This document shows, in pieces, positions 35,090 to 44,129 of a DNA stretch of 64,000 nucleotides. Source of the stretch: Bacillota bacterium. Lineage in GTDB: Bacteria; Bacillota; Clostridia; Christensenellales; UMGS416. The notes below the pieces were generated by a model, which saw nothing but the letters and a program-made list of their open reading frames with translations, did no database searches and had not been told where the DNA came from. The position numbers and the translations under genes were made by a program. Every line of letters begins with the position of its first letter. Position 1 is the first letter of the stretch. The stretch spans positions 1 through 64,000 of the forward strand of contig JAEWRW010000064.1 in assembly GCA_023398815.1 (NCBI GenBank), in the 5' to 3' direction.

Positions 35090-35539
35090 ATGCACATCCG
35101 CCCAGCCCAAGAGCGGGACATCCCGGCGCTCATCACCCTGCGCCAGCGCCAGCTGATGGACGAGGGCCAAACCCCCGACCCAGACATCACCGAGAACCTG
35201 CGGCGCTACTTCACCGCCAGCCTGGCCGATGGTTCCCTGGCGCTGTGGGTGGCGGAGGACAGCGGCGCAGTCGTCGCCACCGGCGGTGTGTGCTTCTACC
35301 CGCTGCCGCCCAACTTCACCAATCCCACGGGGATGGCCGCCTATATCACCAGCATGTACACCGCCCCCAGCCACCGGGGGCAGGGCATCGCGTCGGCCCT
35401 GCTGGGCCTGGCGGTGGGCGAAGCGAAGGCCTGTGGCTGCCTGCTGGTGCGGCTGCATGCCTCAGCCATGGGCCGGTCGGTCTACGAGCGGTTTGGGTTT
35501 GTGGCTGCCGAGGGGATGATGGTGTACCGGGTGGAGTAG
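35090..35539 (+). CDS. GNAT-family N-acetyltransferase
   Basis: A 149-residue acetyltransferase starting HIRPAQERDIPALITLRQRQL. The acetyl-CoA loop APSHRGQGIASALLGLAVGEA (about residues 91-111) and SVYERFGFV near the end define the family. Start at 35090 after AAGGAG. The substrate is unknown. Confidence 0.85.
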   Translation: MHIRPAQERDIPALITLRQRQLMDEGQTPDPDITENLRRYFTASLADGSLALWVAEDSGAVVATGGVCFYPLPPNFTNPTGMAAYITSMYTAPSHRGQGIASALLGLAVGEAKACGCLLVRLHASAMGRSVYERFGFVAAEGMMVYRVE

Positions 35540-35639
35540 GAGCAATGATCTTTCAGCTCTTTTACATCGATGCGGAAACCGTGTAGACCTTCTGCTTTGC
35601 CGAAGGCAAAGACGTTCGCCCCTGCATCCTGGGCGGCGA

Positions 35640-35920
35640 TACCGTCCCCTGCGCGTCAATTGCGTCGAATGTGAAGATCCTAGGAGCCGCGTCGCGGGTT
35701 TATCCCGCAGCGGCACAGGGCATCCTGCACGTGGCGCTCGTTTCCCTCCCGCCACAGCGGCGTCTCCTCCCATAAACCGTGTACGAACAAGGTAATAAAG
35801 AAGCCCGCCAGCGACATGCGCGGTGGCGGGCTTTGCTTCAGTTGTGACGAGCTCTCCCAGTCGTCTTTGTCGCGCAGCGACAAAGACGATCTAACTCGCG
35901 ACTGTCGCGAATGCGGAGCG
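35640..35920 (-). repeat. Composite palindromic element, copy 7 (reverse, 3' cassette only)
   Basis: Directly downstream of the L,D-transpeptidase stop. A CGTCTTTG/CAAAGACG hairpin (35863-35888), the 29-nt hairpin (35803-35831), then GGAGACGCC...GGCGGGAGGG and TGCCGCTGCGGGATAAACCCGC modules to about 35690. No nested core hairpin. Nothing else recognised. Confidence 0.55.
35803..35831 (-). terminator. 29-nt terminator-like hairpin after the L,D-transpeptidase
   Basis: Stem GCCCGCCA/TGGCGGGC, same loop as the copy at 23663. Read on the minus strand it lies 90 bp after the stop codon and is followed by TTCTTTATTACCTTG. Confidence 0.55.
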
Positions 35921-37381
35921 TCACTCGATGACGATGACCGCCGACTCACCCAGTTCAAACCATTTGTACATCCAGTAGGCGTGGCTGGTGTAGTTGCGCA
36001 CGCACATATGGCTCTGCGGAGTGGTGCCCAGGGTGCCGTTGCTCTCGGCGGTGCCGGGTACGATCATCTTGCCGGTTTCCTCGTCGTACTTGACACCCCG
36101 GGGCACGCCGTGCAGGTAGCCGCCGGCACTGAAGCGCACCGCGTAGGGCGCGTAGCCGTCGATGGTCTTAGTGCCGTCGGCGTAGTACCAGAACTTGGAG
36201 GTCTTGTCGATGGCGCGGAAATCACCCAGCGGCGTGGGGATGGCGTAGCCCGTATTCTTGCCGGTGGAGACATAGCTCATGGACACGATGGTCCAGGCGT
36301 CGTCCTTGTATTGCATCACGATGATGTTCTGGTTCTTGCGGTCCACCACCGCCAGCTGGGTCAGCTCGCTGATGGCGTCCTTCTTGTAGCTGAGGTACTT
36401 GACCGGCACGTACCAGCTCTGCTGGTAGGTGGGGAAGTACACCAGTGCGATCTTTTTCTCCACCGATATGATCTGACCCAGCAGGCCATCGGGCAGGTAG
36501 CGGGCGGGCTTCTCGTCGTTGGGGGTGGCGAGGGCCGGTGCGGCCTGGTCGCGGCGGTTGCCGTAGACGTCCACGTCTTTGTACTTGGATTCGGCAATGG
36601 CCGGGCTCTTGCCGGCGCGATTCCGGTAGTTGTTGATGTAAACCGTGTCTTCCAGGTCGGTCACGGCCTTGAGCGCCTGGGCGCGGGCAAAGGCATCGTC
36701 CACCTGGAAGTGACGCACCGAGCCGGCCTTGCCCAGAATGTAGCCAACCTTCTTTTTGGAGTATTGGATGCGGTACCAGGTCTTACCGTCGGCACCCTCC
36801 ACCTTGGCCAGCAGCTTCCACCGGGTGGCGAAGCTGGCACGGCCCAGCCGCTTGGCGTCGGGGTCGGGCTTGCTGCGGATGGAGTACCCGCTGTGCAGCA
36901 CCACGAAGTAATCGAGGTAGGTGTCATACTTGTCGTAGAGCAAGTCTACGGTCAGCCCAGTGGGCAGGGTGGATTCGTAATATTTCTTCACCACCACGTC
37001 GTCGCTATCGCCAGGGTGGCTGGCCAACGGCGTGGGGCTGACGGTGGCGGTGGCATCGGCGCTGACGGTGGCTGAAGCATCCACCGTAGCGGTGGCATCG
37101 GCACTGGCGGTCGCCGAGGCATCCGCCGTGGCGCTGGCCGAGGCAGAGGCGCTGGCACTGGCCGACGGGCTGGGGCTGGGCGACGGCGACGGACTGGGCG
37201 ACGGGGTGGCCGTCTCCACCGGGGTACTGGCCTCGGTCGGGCTCGCCGCCGGGTCGGTGGTGGCGACCGCCAGGGACGACGGACGCGTGACATACCCCAC
37301 GGCGTTGCAGCCGGTGAGCACAACGGAACCCAGCAGCGTCAGCAGCAGGGCAACAACAACCAAAGCGCGGGGCATTCTCAT
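35921..37381 (-). CDS. Lipoprotein L,D-transpeptidase (YkuD domain)
   Basis: A 486-residue lipoprotein. It has a signal peptide with the lipobox LTGC, then a Pro-Ser and Ala-Ser/Thr low-complexity stalk (about 55-130). SH3-like repeats follow (YSIRSKPDPDAKRLG, YVPVKYLSYKKD). The C-terminal YkuD catalytic domain has YLHGVPRG (catalytic His) and SHMCVRN, with catalytic Cys near residue 460. It forms 3-3 cross-links in peptidoglycan or attaches proteins to it, outside the cell. The stalk is unusual in its DNA repeat structure. The ATG at 37381 follows GGAAGGA. Confidence 0.85.
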   Translation of the reverse strand: MRMPRALVVVALLLTLLGSVVLTGCNAVGYVTRPSSLAVATTDPAASPTEASTPVETATPSPSPSPSPSPSPSASASASASASATADASATASADATATVDASATVSADATATVSPTPLASHPGDSDDVVVKKYYESTLPTGLTVDLLYDKYDTYLDYFVVLHSGYSIRSKPDPDAKRLGRASFATRWKLLAKVEGADGKTWYRIQYSKKKVGYILGKAGSVRHFQVDDAFARAQALKAVTDLEDTVYINNYRNRAGKSPAIAESKYKDVDVYGNRRDQAAPALATPNDEKPARYLPDGLLGQIISVEKKIALVYFPTYQQSWYVPVKYLSYKKDAISELTQLAVVDRKNQNIIVMQYKDDAWTIVSMSYVSTGKNTGYAIPTPLGDFRAIDKTSKFWYYADGTKTIDGYAPYAVRFSAGGYLHGVPRGVKYDEETGKMIVPGTAESNGTLGTTPQSHMCVRNYTSHAYWMYKWFELGESAVIVIE

Positions 37382-37523
37382 GGCATTCCTTCCTGTCGGG
37401 TGGCAGGCCGGCAGAGCTGCCGGATTCCAAAATGATAAGGCTATTATACCATACTGATTGTGGGGTCGTGCAGTGGGTTTTGGCAAAAAGCGGCAGTTGA
37501 CGGCAAAATTTGACGCCGTTGCC

Positions 37524-37910
37524 CTACCGCATCATGCCCATGGCCATGCCCGAGAGGAACGGGATGAGCCACACCGCCCACACCACGATGGACAGGCGGT
37601 GGAAGCTCCGCTTCCGCTCCTCCTCCCGCCCCAGCAGCACCGCCGTGGCCCACACCGCGTGCACGAGCATCAGCACGATGGCCAAAAGGCCAGTCACAGC
37701 GTGGAAGCCCGGTTGAAACTCGCCCCGGGCCATGCGCTCCATGAGCGTCGTGCCCAGGGTGTCAAAGCCGAACCCCACCCAAAAAAAGGCGAGGTGCCAG
37801 CCCCGCAGCGCGCCCTGCAGGCGCTCACCCCACACGCCCACGGTGTAGCACACCAGCGCCAGGGTGATGGCCCCCACGGCAAAGGGCAGCAGCGCCATGG
37901 CATTCCTCAT
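37524..37910 (-). CDS. HsmA-like integral membrane protein (TIGR03987 type)
   Basis: A 128-residue, four-helix membrane protein. GWHLAFFWVGFGFDTLGTTLM and FHAVTGLLAIVLMLVHAVWATAVLL, then FHRLSIVVWAVWLIPFLSGM, match the small HsmA-like family with conserved His residues in helices, possibly haem-linked. Function is not established. The start at 37910 follows GGAGG at eight bases and has a good promoter upstream. Confidence 0.7.
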   Translation of the reverse strand: MRNAMALLPFAVGAITLALVCYTVGVWGERLQGALRGWHLAFFWVGFGFDTLGTTLMERMARGEFQPGFHAVTGLLAIVLMLVHAVWATAVLLGREEERKRSFHRLSIVVWAVWLIPFLSGMAMGMMR

Positions 37911-37944
37911 GCGTTTCGCCTCCATCCCAATTGATTGTGTGCAA

Positions 37945-37972
37945 ATTATATCACGAAACACAGCAAAAGCAA
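37945..37972 (-). promoter_or_regulatory. Promoter of the HsmA-like gene
   Basis: On the minus strand TTGCTT (37967-37972), 16 bp and TATAAT (37945-37950), about 35 bp before the start. Confidence 0.6.
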
Positions 37973-38085
37973 GGGCCCTTCCCTTTTTATCCAAAAAGGA
38001 ACCTTCCTATCTTGTTTTCCCACCCGCCACGGTGCTAGAATGACCCCGACAGCGCTTGACGCGCGTCAGGGAAAGGGGAAGCATC

Positions 38086-38934
38086 ATGCTGACGACTGCC
38101 TATCCGTTGCGGGCGATCGGCCCGGGCACCATTGAGATCGACGAGTTCGATTGCGCGTCCATCTTCCTGCTGGAGGGCCGCGATCGCGCCCTTCTCCTCG
38201 ATACCGGCATTGGCATTGGCGACCTCAAAGGCCTGGTGAGCCGGTTGACCGACAAGCCCCTGACGCTGGTGCTCACCCACGGCCACGGCGACCACACCGG
38301 CGGCCTGGGTTGGTTTGACGAGTATTACCTGCACCCGGCAGACTGGGACGTGTATGCCAACATGGGCACACTGGAGGGCCGCCGGCAATACGCCGGGTTC
38401 ATCGCCAAGCGCGAGGGCAAGATCTACGCCTACGACCCCGAGACCGACATCATCCCCTGGCCGGCCGGTGCCAACCCCAAGCGGTTGCCCCTGGCTGACG
38501 GCCAGACCTTTGACCTGGGCGGGCGCGTGGTCACGGCCTACCACTGCCCCGGCCACACCCCCGGCTCCATGGTGTTCCACGACAGCCTGACGAACATCCT
38601 CTTCGCCGGGGACTCCTGCAACTGCAACATGCTGATGGGCGGCAAGCCCGGCGCACCCACCTTCACCAGTGTGGAGCGCGGCCTCAAGGCCCTCAAGCGC
38701 GTGGCCGCTCTGGATTTCTGCTGCGTCTACAACCAGCACCACGACTTCCGCCCGCTGGGCCAGCCGCTGGACGCCACCGTGCTCCCCGACCTCATCGGCT
38801 GCTGCGAAGACCTGGTGAGCGGCAGCTACCAGGCCGAGACCGTGCCCGGCATGTTCCCCGGCATGCCCGACCGCACCGTGGTGCGCCGGGGCACCGTCAT
38901 GGTGACCTTCACCGAGGAAGGAATTCGCGGATAG
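38086..38934 (+). CDS. Metallo-beta-lactamase-fold hydrolase
   Basis: A 282-residue MBL-superfamily enzyme. LTHGHGDHTGGL (about residues 62-73) is the HxHxDH metal site, with CPGHTPGSMVF and ILFAGDSCNCN as further metal-binding motifs. CCVYNQHHD provides the last His region. Such enzymes hydrolyse thioesters, esters or phosphodiesters; nothing more precise is shown. The start is preceded by AAGGGGAAG. A 29-nt hairpin lies 111 bp after the stop. Confidence 0.85.
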   Translation: MLTTAYPLRAIGPGTIEIDEFDCASIFLLEGRDRALLLDTGIGIGDLKGLVSRLTDKPLTLVLTHGHGDHTGGLGWFDEYYLHPADWDVYANMGTLEGRRQYAGFIAKREGKIYAYDPETDIIPWPAGANPKRLPLADGQTFDLGGRVVTAYHCPGHTPGSMVFHDSLTNILFAGDSCNCNMLMGGKPGAPTFTSVERGLKALKRVAALDFCCVYNQHHDFRPLGQPLDATVLPDLIGCCEDLVSGSYQAETVPGMFPGMPDRTVVRRGTVMVTFTEEGIRG

Positions 38935-39510
38935 GCGAATTCCTCTGCCGTGTCGCGCCTGCCGCTCCGCGACAGTCGCGAGTTGGATCGCCTTTGCCGC
39001 GTGGCGACAAAGGCGACCAGGAGTGCTCGACACAGCTACCCATTGCCCGCCACCGCGCATGTCGCTGGCGGGCTTCTTTTATTGCATCGCTCGTCCATGG
39101 TTTATCGGGGGAGACGCCGCTACGGCGGGAGGGAGACGAGTGCCACGTACAGGATGCACTGTGCCGCTGCGGGATAAACCCGCGACGCGGCTGCCGGGGA
39201 GCGTGCTCGCTCTACTTCAAACCATGGCGGGGATTCCAAGGGGCACGCCCCTTGGGTCGTTTTCCCTTCGTTCCATTCGGGCGCGTTCCGAGTTTCTCCC
39301 TGATGATCGGCGGCAGAAAACCCAGAGACAACGGGCGGGGATGTTTGAGCAAGTGCATTGTGAAACAATGTGCTTGCGAGTTACCCGCCGTTGCTACCCA
39401 AGTCTGTGCCGATCATCAGGTCTTGGAAACTCGTCCGCGCCCCCTCGCGGTTTTGGGCACTTTTGACGCTGCAAAAGTGCCGCCTGCGGCAGCGTGTATC
39501 CAGAAATGTT
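38935..39510 (+). repeat. Composite palindromic element, copy 8 (forward, full)
   Basis: The best complete copy. Order after the stop codon: CGCGACAG/CGCCTTTG palindromes (38950-39010), TGCTCGACACAGCT segment, 29-nt hairpin (39045-39073), GGGGGAGACGCC..GGCGGGAGGG (39097-39131), GTGCCGCTGCGGGATAAACC hairpin (39160-39180), GGCGCG arm start (39279), nested core (39279-39443), GGCACTTTTG/CAAAAGTGCC hairpin (39456-39481), and a short end. No gene is supported. Confidence 0.65.
39045..39073 (+). terminator. 29-nt terminator-like hairpin after the MBL gene
   Basis: Stem GCCCGCCA/TGGCGGGC, loop on the opposite orientation of the copy at 23663, followed by TTCTTTTATT. 111 bp after the stop at 38934. 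Confidence 0.65.
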
Positions 39511-39579
39511 AAGTCAGCTCAACTGCATTCATCATGGTACAATAATATTACCCCATCCCCCGCGAAAGGCGGTGCCACC

Positions 39580-40062
39580 ATGGAACAACTGGAAATCGCC
39601 GGCCACACCGTGCTATGCGATGTAGACGCCACCCGTGCCTACCGCAGCACATACAACGAGCCCTGTGCCTGCGAGAGCTGTGTCTACTTTCGTCAGGCAT
39701 TTCCCGGGCAATACCCGGCAGCGGCCGCCGCGCTGGAGCGGCTGGGGCTAGACGTCTTCCGCCCGCTGGATTGCGTGTACATCGATGCCCAGGGCAATGA
39801 ACTGCGTTACTACGCCGTGTATGTCGTGCAGGGCGCGCTGCCCACCGACCCGCTGGAAGGCGAGCTGGGCGGCCTGCCCGCGCGGCTGTACCGGGAGGAA
39901 CCCAGCGCCAACCATGACATGCCCGAGCCGTGGTTCTTTCTGGAATTCGACTTTACTCTGCCCCGGCCCGAGGGCTGGACGGGCGATGGAGACGGCGCCG
40001 AAGGCCGGTCGTTCGTCGCGCAGCTGGCGGACTGGCTGAAGGGCCTGCTGCACGGCGGCTGA
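39580..40062 (+). CDS. Cys-containing hypothetical protein
   Basis: A 160-residue soluble protein. Near residue 28 it has NEPCACESCVYF, a CxCxxC motif, then FPGQYPAAAAALERLGLDVFRPLDC. A TACAAT -10-like element precedes. Possibly a small metal-binding protein; no family is claimed. The acidic C-terminal part has PWFFLEFDFTLPRPEGW. The start follows AAAGGCGGTG. Confidence 0.55.
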   Translation: MEQLEIAGHTVLCDVDATRAYRSTYNEPCACESCVYFRQAFPGQYPAAAAALERLGLDVFRPLDCVYIDAQGNELRYYAVYVVQGALPTDPLEGELGGLPARLYREEPSANHDMPEPWFFLEFDFTLPRPEGWTGDGDGAEGRSFVAQLADWLKGLLHGG

Positions 40063-40201
40063 ACCCCTGACCCGTCACCGGGCAATGCCCCCCCACTGCC
40101 GCATGGTTCCCCTTTGGCGCACGCCTTGGTATAATGAACTCCGCAATCGCGATTGGCCCAAGTGCAATGACGGAGGCCGCCCGGCGGCAGAGGGAGACAC
40201 C

Positions 40202-40762
40202 ATGCGCAAGACTATCCTCGCCGTTCTGGCCCTGCTGCTTACAGCCGGGGTCATCGGGTTTGTAGTGGCGCGGCAGACCAGCCTGGAGCGCGCCCTGCGC
40301 CATGTGGGGTACGACACGGCCTATGACGAGCTCTTCGCAGGCTTTGACAACAACGACGACCGCAACCTGGTGCTGCGGGTGCATTCGGACGCCCAGCCGC
40401 TGGCGCTGGCCACCGCTACCCAGAATAAGGCGGGGTTCTGGGCGCTCACCCCACACACCACCGACGCCGAGAGCGACAGCCACCAGGTGGCCTGCGGGTG
40501 GATGCGTAGCGACGGTTGGCGGCAGCCCGACCTGACCCGCGACCCCACCTTCGGCAACGAGTGGCATCTCTTCTACTGCGGCGACAACGCTACCGGCCCT
40601 GTCGCCTTCCTGCCGGGTCAGCTGCCCGAGGGCGTGGCGGCCAGCATCCGGCAGAGCGGCAGTGACTTCTCCATCCACCTTGTCTCCTTCGGCGAGCCCG
40701 AGGTGCTCAATGAAGTGGACATGCAAGCCCTGCTGCTGGCGGCGGGGTGCATCGGGGAGTAG
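40202..40762 (+). CDS. Exported or membrane-anchored hypothetical protein
   Basis: A 186-residue protein with a cleavable or anchoring N-terminal hydrophobic segment (about residues 5-24). The remaining domain (LVLRVHSDAQPLALATATQNKAGFW...CGWMRSDGW) is unrecognised. Contains three Cys. Start after AGAGGGAG. It ends 25 bp before a strong bidirectional terminator. Confidence 0.55.
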   Translation: MRKTILAVLALLLTAGVIGFVVARQTSLERALRHVGYDTAYDELFAGFDNNDDRNLVLRVHSDAQPLALATATQNKAGFWALTPHTTDAESDSHQVACGWMRSDGWRQPDLTRDPTFGNEWHLFYCGDNATGPVAFLPGQLPEGVAASIRQSGSDFSIHLVSFGEPEVLNEVDMQALLLAAGCIGE

Positions 40763-40787
40763 GCACCCCCCATAATGAAAAAAAAAG

Positions 40788-40822
40788 CAGAGGGGCAGCG
40801 TCCGGTTGGCGCTGCCCCTCTG
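40788..40822. terminator. Bidirectional terminator between convergent genes
   Basis: A perfect 13-bp stem CAGAGGGGCAGCG/CGCTGCCCCTCTG with a 9-nt loop. An A-run (plus strand) precedes it and TTGTTGTT follows, so it can serve both the + gene ending at 40762 and the - gene ending at 40843. Confidence 0.8.
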
Positions 40823-40842
40823 TTGTTGTTCGATTTCCGCTC

Positions 40843-41844
40843 TTACCCCTTTGCAGCCGCCCACAGGCCGCAAAGCGTGCCGTGCAGGCTGACCATGCGG
40901 GGCGCGGGCAGGGCGAGGCCCCATGCCTGGGCCGCGGCACCCAGGTCGTCGGTGCGGTCGGTAAGGATGACCAGCCGCCCGCCGGGCCGCAGCACCCGCA
41001 GCGCCTCCCCCAGAAAGGCGTGGTAGAGCGCGGCGCTGTCCTCCACGGCGATCTGCCGGCCCCAGGGGGGGTTGGTGGCGATGGCGTCCACGCTGGCGTC
41101 GGCCAAAGGCAGCGCGCGGGCGTCCCATTGGGCGAGGGCGGCCTGCCCCCCGGTGTTGCGGGCCGCCACGGCAAGGGTGTCACCGTCCTTGTCCCCACCC
41201 AGCACCGCTCCGTGAGGTAGGGTCAGCCGCTCGGCCAGCAGGGTGCCCGAGCCACAGAACGGATCGAGGAATACGTCCGCAGGGCCTGGAACGGTGAGCC
41301 GCACCATGGCGTGGGCGATGGTGGGCCGGATGGCCGCCGCCGCGAACACCCGCTCCCCCCGGAAGCGGAACGCCGCGTCGGTGAGCTTCAATGAAAGGAG
41401 CGCCCGGTCGCCCTCCAACGCCAGCCGCAGGGCCACATCGTGATCGTCGGGCGTGCCGGGCAGGAGCCCCAGCACCGCGCAGAGGGCACCCCGCGCGGCA
41501 TCGGCGGCCTCAAACCGGCTGTAACTGTGCCGCCCCGTCCGGCTGGCGCTGACGTGCAATCGCCCGGCCAGCACAACCCCCACCGCCTCGCACACCTCGG
41601 CCACCGGCAGCGCCGCCAACGCCCGGCCCAGCGCCGGGAGGTCAGCGCGGTGGGGCCCGGCGGGCACCTCCCCAATGATGGCGTAGAGGTTATCTGCACA
41701 GCGCAGGGCCAGCGCACCGGGAACCTCCCCGGCCCAGCGCACCTGACCCCGGGCTGCGCGCGCCGCCGCGCCCAGCCGCTCGGCCACTTCATCGGCCAGC
41801 ACATCCTCCAGCCCCGGGCAGCAGGTCGCCATCAGTTCGAGCAT
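40843..41844 (-). CDS. THUMP-domain RNA methyltransferase-like protein
   Basis: A 333-residue SAM-dependent methyltransferase related to RlmKL/Trm14. The N-terminal part (about 1-170) has the THUMP-like region with FEAADAARGALCAVL. The C-terminal Rossmann fold has VFLDPFCGSGTLLAE (motif I) and IATNPPWGRQ (motif IV, N-P-P-W). Targets are probably guanosines in 23S rRNA or tRNA. The start at 41844 follows GGAGG. It converges with the preceding gene at a bidirectional terminator. Confidence 0.8.
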   Translation of the reverse strand: MLELMATCCPGLEDVLADEVAERLGAAARAARGQVRWAGEVPGALALRCADNLYAIIGEVPAGPHRADLPALGRALAALPVAEVCEAVGVVLAGRLHVSASRTGRHSYSRFEAADAARGALCAVLGLLPGTPDDHDVALRLALEGDRALLSLKLTDAAFRFRGERVFAAAAIRPTIAHAMVRLTVPGPADVFLDPFCGSGTLLAERLTLPHGAVLGGDKDGDTLAVAARNTGGQAALAQWDARALPLADASVDAIATNPPWGRQIAVEDSAALYHAFLGEALRVLRPGGRLVILTDRTDDLGAAAQAWGLALPAPRMVSLHGTLCGLWAAAKG

Positions 41845-41972
41845 GGGGTTCCTCCGTGTTTTGCTCCCCCCAGTATAGCACAGGCCTTTCTCGCTGGGCA
41901 CATCACGCCTCGGCGATGGGGTCAAGAGCGAACGGGAACGTCTCAGCCTGCCGGGCGGCAGCCAGAATTAAA

Positions 41973-41999
41973 CGCAGCGGCCGGAACCCGGCCGCTGCG
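41973..41999 (-). terminator. Terminator for the UlaG-like gene
   Basis: A perfect 12-bp stem CGCAGCGGCCGG/CCGGCCGCTGCG with a 3-nt loop; on the minus strand followed by TTTAATTC. Confidence 0.65.
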
Positions 42000-42015
42000 C
42001 CAGAAACAGGTTGCC

Positions 42016-42819
42016 TTAGAGCAGATCCGCGACGACCTTCTCCCCCTTGCGGGCCAGGAGGTAGTGCTCCTCGGGCTTCAGGATGATGTGGTCGATGCCA
42101 GCCTCACCCGCCGCGTGCAGGAAACGCTCCGGCCGCACGGTGTTGGAGGGCACGACCCCGAAGTGCATGGGGATCGTCAGCTTCGCGCCGATGGCCACAG
42201 AAAGATCGACGGCCTCGCGCACGTTGAGGTTGTTGTAGATGCCGTTGATGCAGGTGATGAGCACGTCCACCTGCTCGTCGCGTTGGGCCAGGAGCTCGGC
42301 GCAGGCGCAGGTGTCGCCAGTGATGTAGATCTTCAGCCCGGCGCACTCCAGAATCAGGCCCACCGAGTCCGGCGTGTGGTTGGCAAACACCGGCCGCAGC
42401 ACCATGTCGTGGAAGGTCAGGTGGTCACCGGGGCGCACCTCGGTGATGGCGTCAGACCGCACATTCATGGCCCGCAGGTGGGCCGCCGAGCTGGGCACGG
42501 CGTAGTAGCGCTCGGGCCGGGCGTAGGCCTCCACCATCGGCAGGGTCTCGGGGTCGGTGTGGTCGATGTGGTCGTGGGTGAGGAACAGCCCGTCCACCCG
42601 GAACCGCTCCAGCCCGAAGGACGGCCAGTACATGCGGCGGCTCTCCAACCCCTCGTACTTCTCAATGATGTTGGAAAGGTACGGATCCACACACAGCGTG
42701 TGGCCGCCGGGGCTCTTAAAGACGAAGCCAGCCTGGCCGATCCAGTTGATGAGCAGCCGTCCGGCGGGCACAATGGCCTCGCTCAGGTGCTCCACCGGCG
42801 AATGAAAGACATAGTTCAT
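42016..42819 (-). CDS. UlaG-like metallo-beta-lactamase-fold protein
   Basis: A 267-residue MBL-fold protein. FLTHDHIDHTDPETLPM (about residues 79-95) is the metal-binding motif; ITGDTCACAELL, IPMHFGVVPSNTVRPERFLHA further support the fold. The best fit is the L-ascorbate-6-phosphate lactonase (UlaG) group, but genes for ascorbate uptake are not adjacent, so the substrate is uncertain. Confidence 0.75.
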   Translation of the reverse strand: MNYVFHSPVEHLSEAIVPAGRLLINWIGQAGFVFKSPGGHTLCVDPYLSNIIEKYEGLESRRMYWPSFGLERFRVDGLFLTHDHIDHTDPETLPMVEAYARPERYYAVPSSAAHLRAMNVRSDAITEVRPGDHLTFHDMVLRPVFANHTPDSVGLILECAGLKIYITGDTCACAELLAQRDEQVDVLITCINGIYNNLNVREAVDLSVAIGAKLTIPMHFGVVPSNTVRPERFLHAAGEAGIDHIILKPEEHYLLARKGEKVVADLL

Positions 42820-42879
42820 GGGCGTCCCCCTTCTCTGCTTTTCTGTTGTACCATTTTATTCGACGGGGCATGCACAAAC

Positions 42880-43400
42880 CCTGCCGGGTGTGCGTCTAGC
42901 CAATGCGGGTGGAGGAACCCTCTCCCCGGATTGGGGGGGAGGGGCGGCGGAAGTCTGGCGTACCGCCCTTCGTTCTCTCCTTCGGGGCGCGTTCGAGTTT
43001 TCCCCAGCCACATGGGCGAGGCCTGCGCAAAGCGCATGACCAGCCCGGGCGGCTGGCGGCACTTGGCTGGACACAGCACTCGCGTCTTCGACGCAGGAGA
43101 ACTCCCCCCAACCCCTCCCCCTCAAATGAGGGAGGGGTGGCGGGAGTCTGTCGTACTGTCCTTCGTTCTCTCCTACGGGGCGCGTTCGAGTTTCCCCCTG
43201 ATGATCGGCGGCACTCTGTTTGAGACAGCGGGCGGGGATGTTTGAGCAGGTGCGTTGCGTAGCAATGCACCTGCGAGTTACCCGCCGCTGCTACCTAGCC
43301 CTGTGCCGATCGTCAGGTCTTGGAAACTCGTCCGCGCCCTTGCGGTTTTGGGCACTTTTGACGCATCCAAAAGTGCCGCCCGCGGCAGGCGCGTTTCTTT
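42880..43400 (+). repeat. Composite palindromic element, copy 9 (forward)
   Basis: Two C-rich/G-rich hairpins (42916-42945 and 43108-43140) precede a first GGGGCGCGTTCGAG arm (near 42984-43000) and a complete nested core at 43178-43339 (162 bp). A GGCACTTTTG/CAAAAGTGCC hairpin closes it at 43351-43377. The earlier half is a partial copy. No gene supported. Confidence 0.6.
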
Positions 43401-43625
43401 ATAAGTCTGGTGCTCGCATAGGCTATGGTAGTTGATCCAGCTGACCCTCCGTACGGCGCTTGCGCCACTACATGGCGAGTGCTCTGCCGGTGCTCGCATT
43501 TGGGTTTGGTTGTCGCTCCAGCTGCCTTCCGCCCTCGCTTAGCGCTGCTGCGCAGCGAGTTCTTTGCCTGCGGCAAAGAACTGTAAGCTCGGTCGGTTGT
43601 GCGCGCCTGGGGACGCGCACTGTGT
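43400..43625 (-). repeat. Mosaic palindrome family, reverse copy
   Basis: This is the inverted form of the array at 24302-25130. Read on the minus strand it has GTGCGCGTCCCCAGG, AACCGACCGAGCTTACAG, a TTCTTTGCC/GGCAAAGAA hairpin, CTCG, CTGC/GCAG, GGAAGGCAGCTGGAG and further CTCG plus CCAT/GTGG. It borders the four-gene operon below. Confidence 0.7.
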
Positions 43626-43661
43626 TATACTGGTATACGAAAAACACCCCCGGAGGATGCT

Positions 43662-44129
43662 ATGAAAGCCATTCGTGTGAGCCTCACCGCCCTGCACCTG
43701 TTCGTCGGCGTCGGCGCGCTCTTTGGCGGCTCGGTCGCCCTGCTCAACCCCACCGCCCCCGTGCCCGGCATGACGACCGAGGTGTTGCGCAACGGGCCGT
43801 TCGCTGACTTCCTCATCCCGGGCCTTTTCCTGTTCATCGTGCTGGGCTTGGGCAACGTGGCCGGCGGCGTGCTGGCGCTGGTGCGGCGGCAGCACCCCTG
43901 GCAGGGTTATGTCACCGGGGTGCTGGGCGCGGCCATGGTGGGGTGGATTGTGGTGCAATGCCTGGTGCTGTGGTCGGTGAACGTGCTGCACGTCATCTTC
44001 TTCCTGCTGGGGGCGGCCCAGGGGCTGCTGGCACTCATGCTGCTGTGGGGGGAGAACCGCTTCCCCATGGACATCGCGCGGCGGGTGCTGGGGCGTGCGC
44101 CGGTGCAGGTGGAGGACACCCGGGCGTGA
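43662..44129 (+). CDS. Integral membrane protein, unknown
   Basis: A 155-residue, four-helix membrane protein (about residues 8-28, 50-72, 83-105, 110-130). First gene of an operon of four coupled genes; its stop overlaps the next GTG start (GTGA). Start 43662 after GGAGG. No family is claimed. Confidence 0.65.
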   Translation: MKAIRVSLTALHLFVGVGALFGGSVALLNPTAPVPGMTTEVLRNGPFADFLIPGLFLFIVLGLGNVAGGVLALVRRQHPWQGYVTGVLGAAMVGWIVVQCLVLWSVNVLHVIFFLLGAAQGLLALMLLWGENRFPMDIARRVLGRAPVQVEDTRA

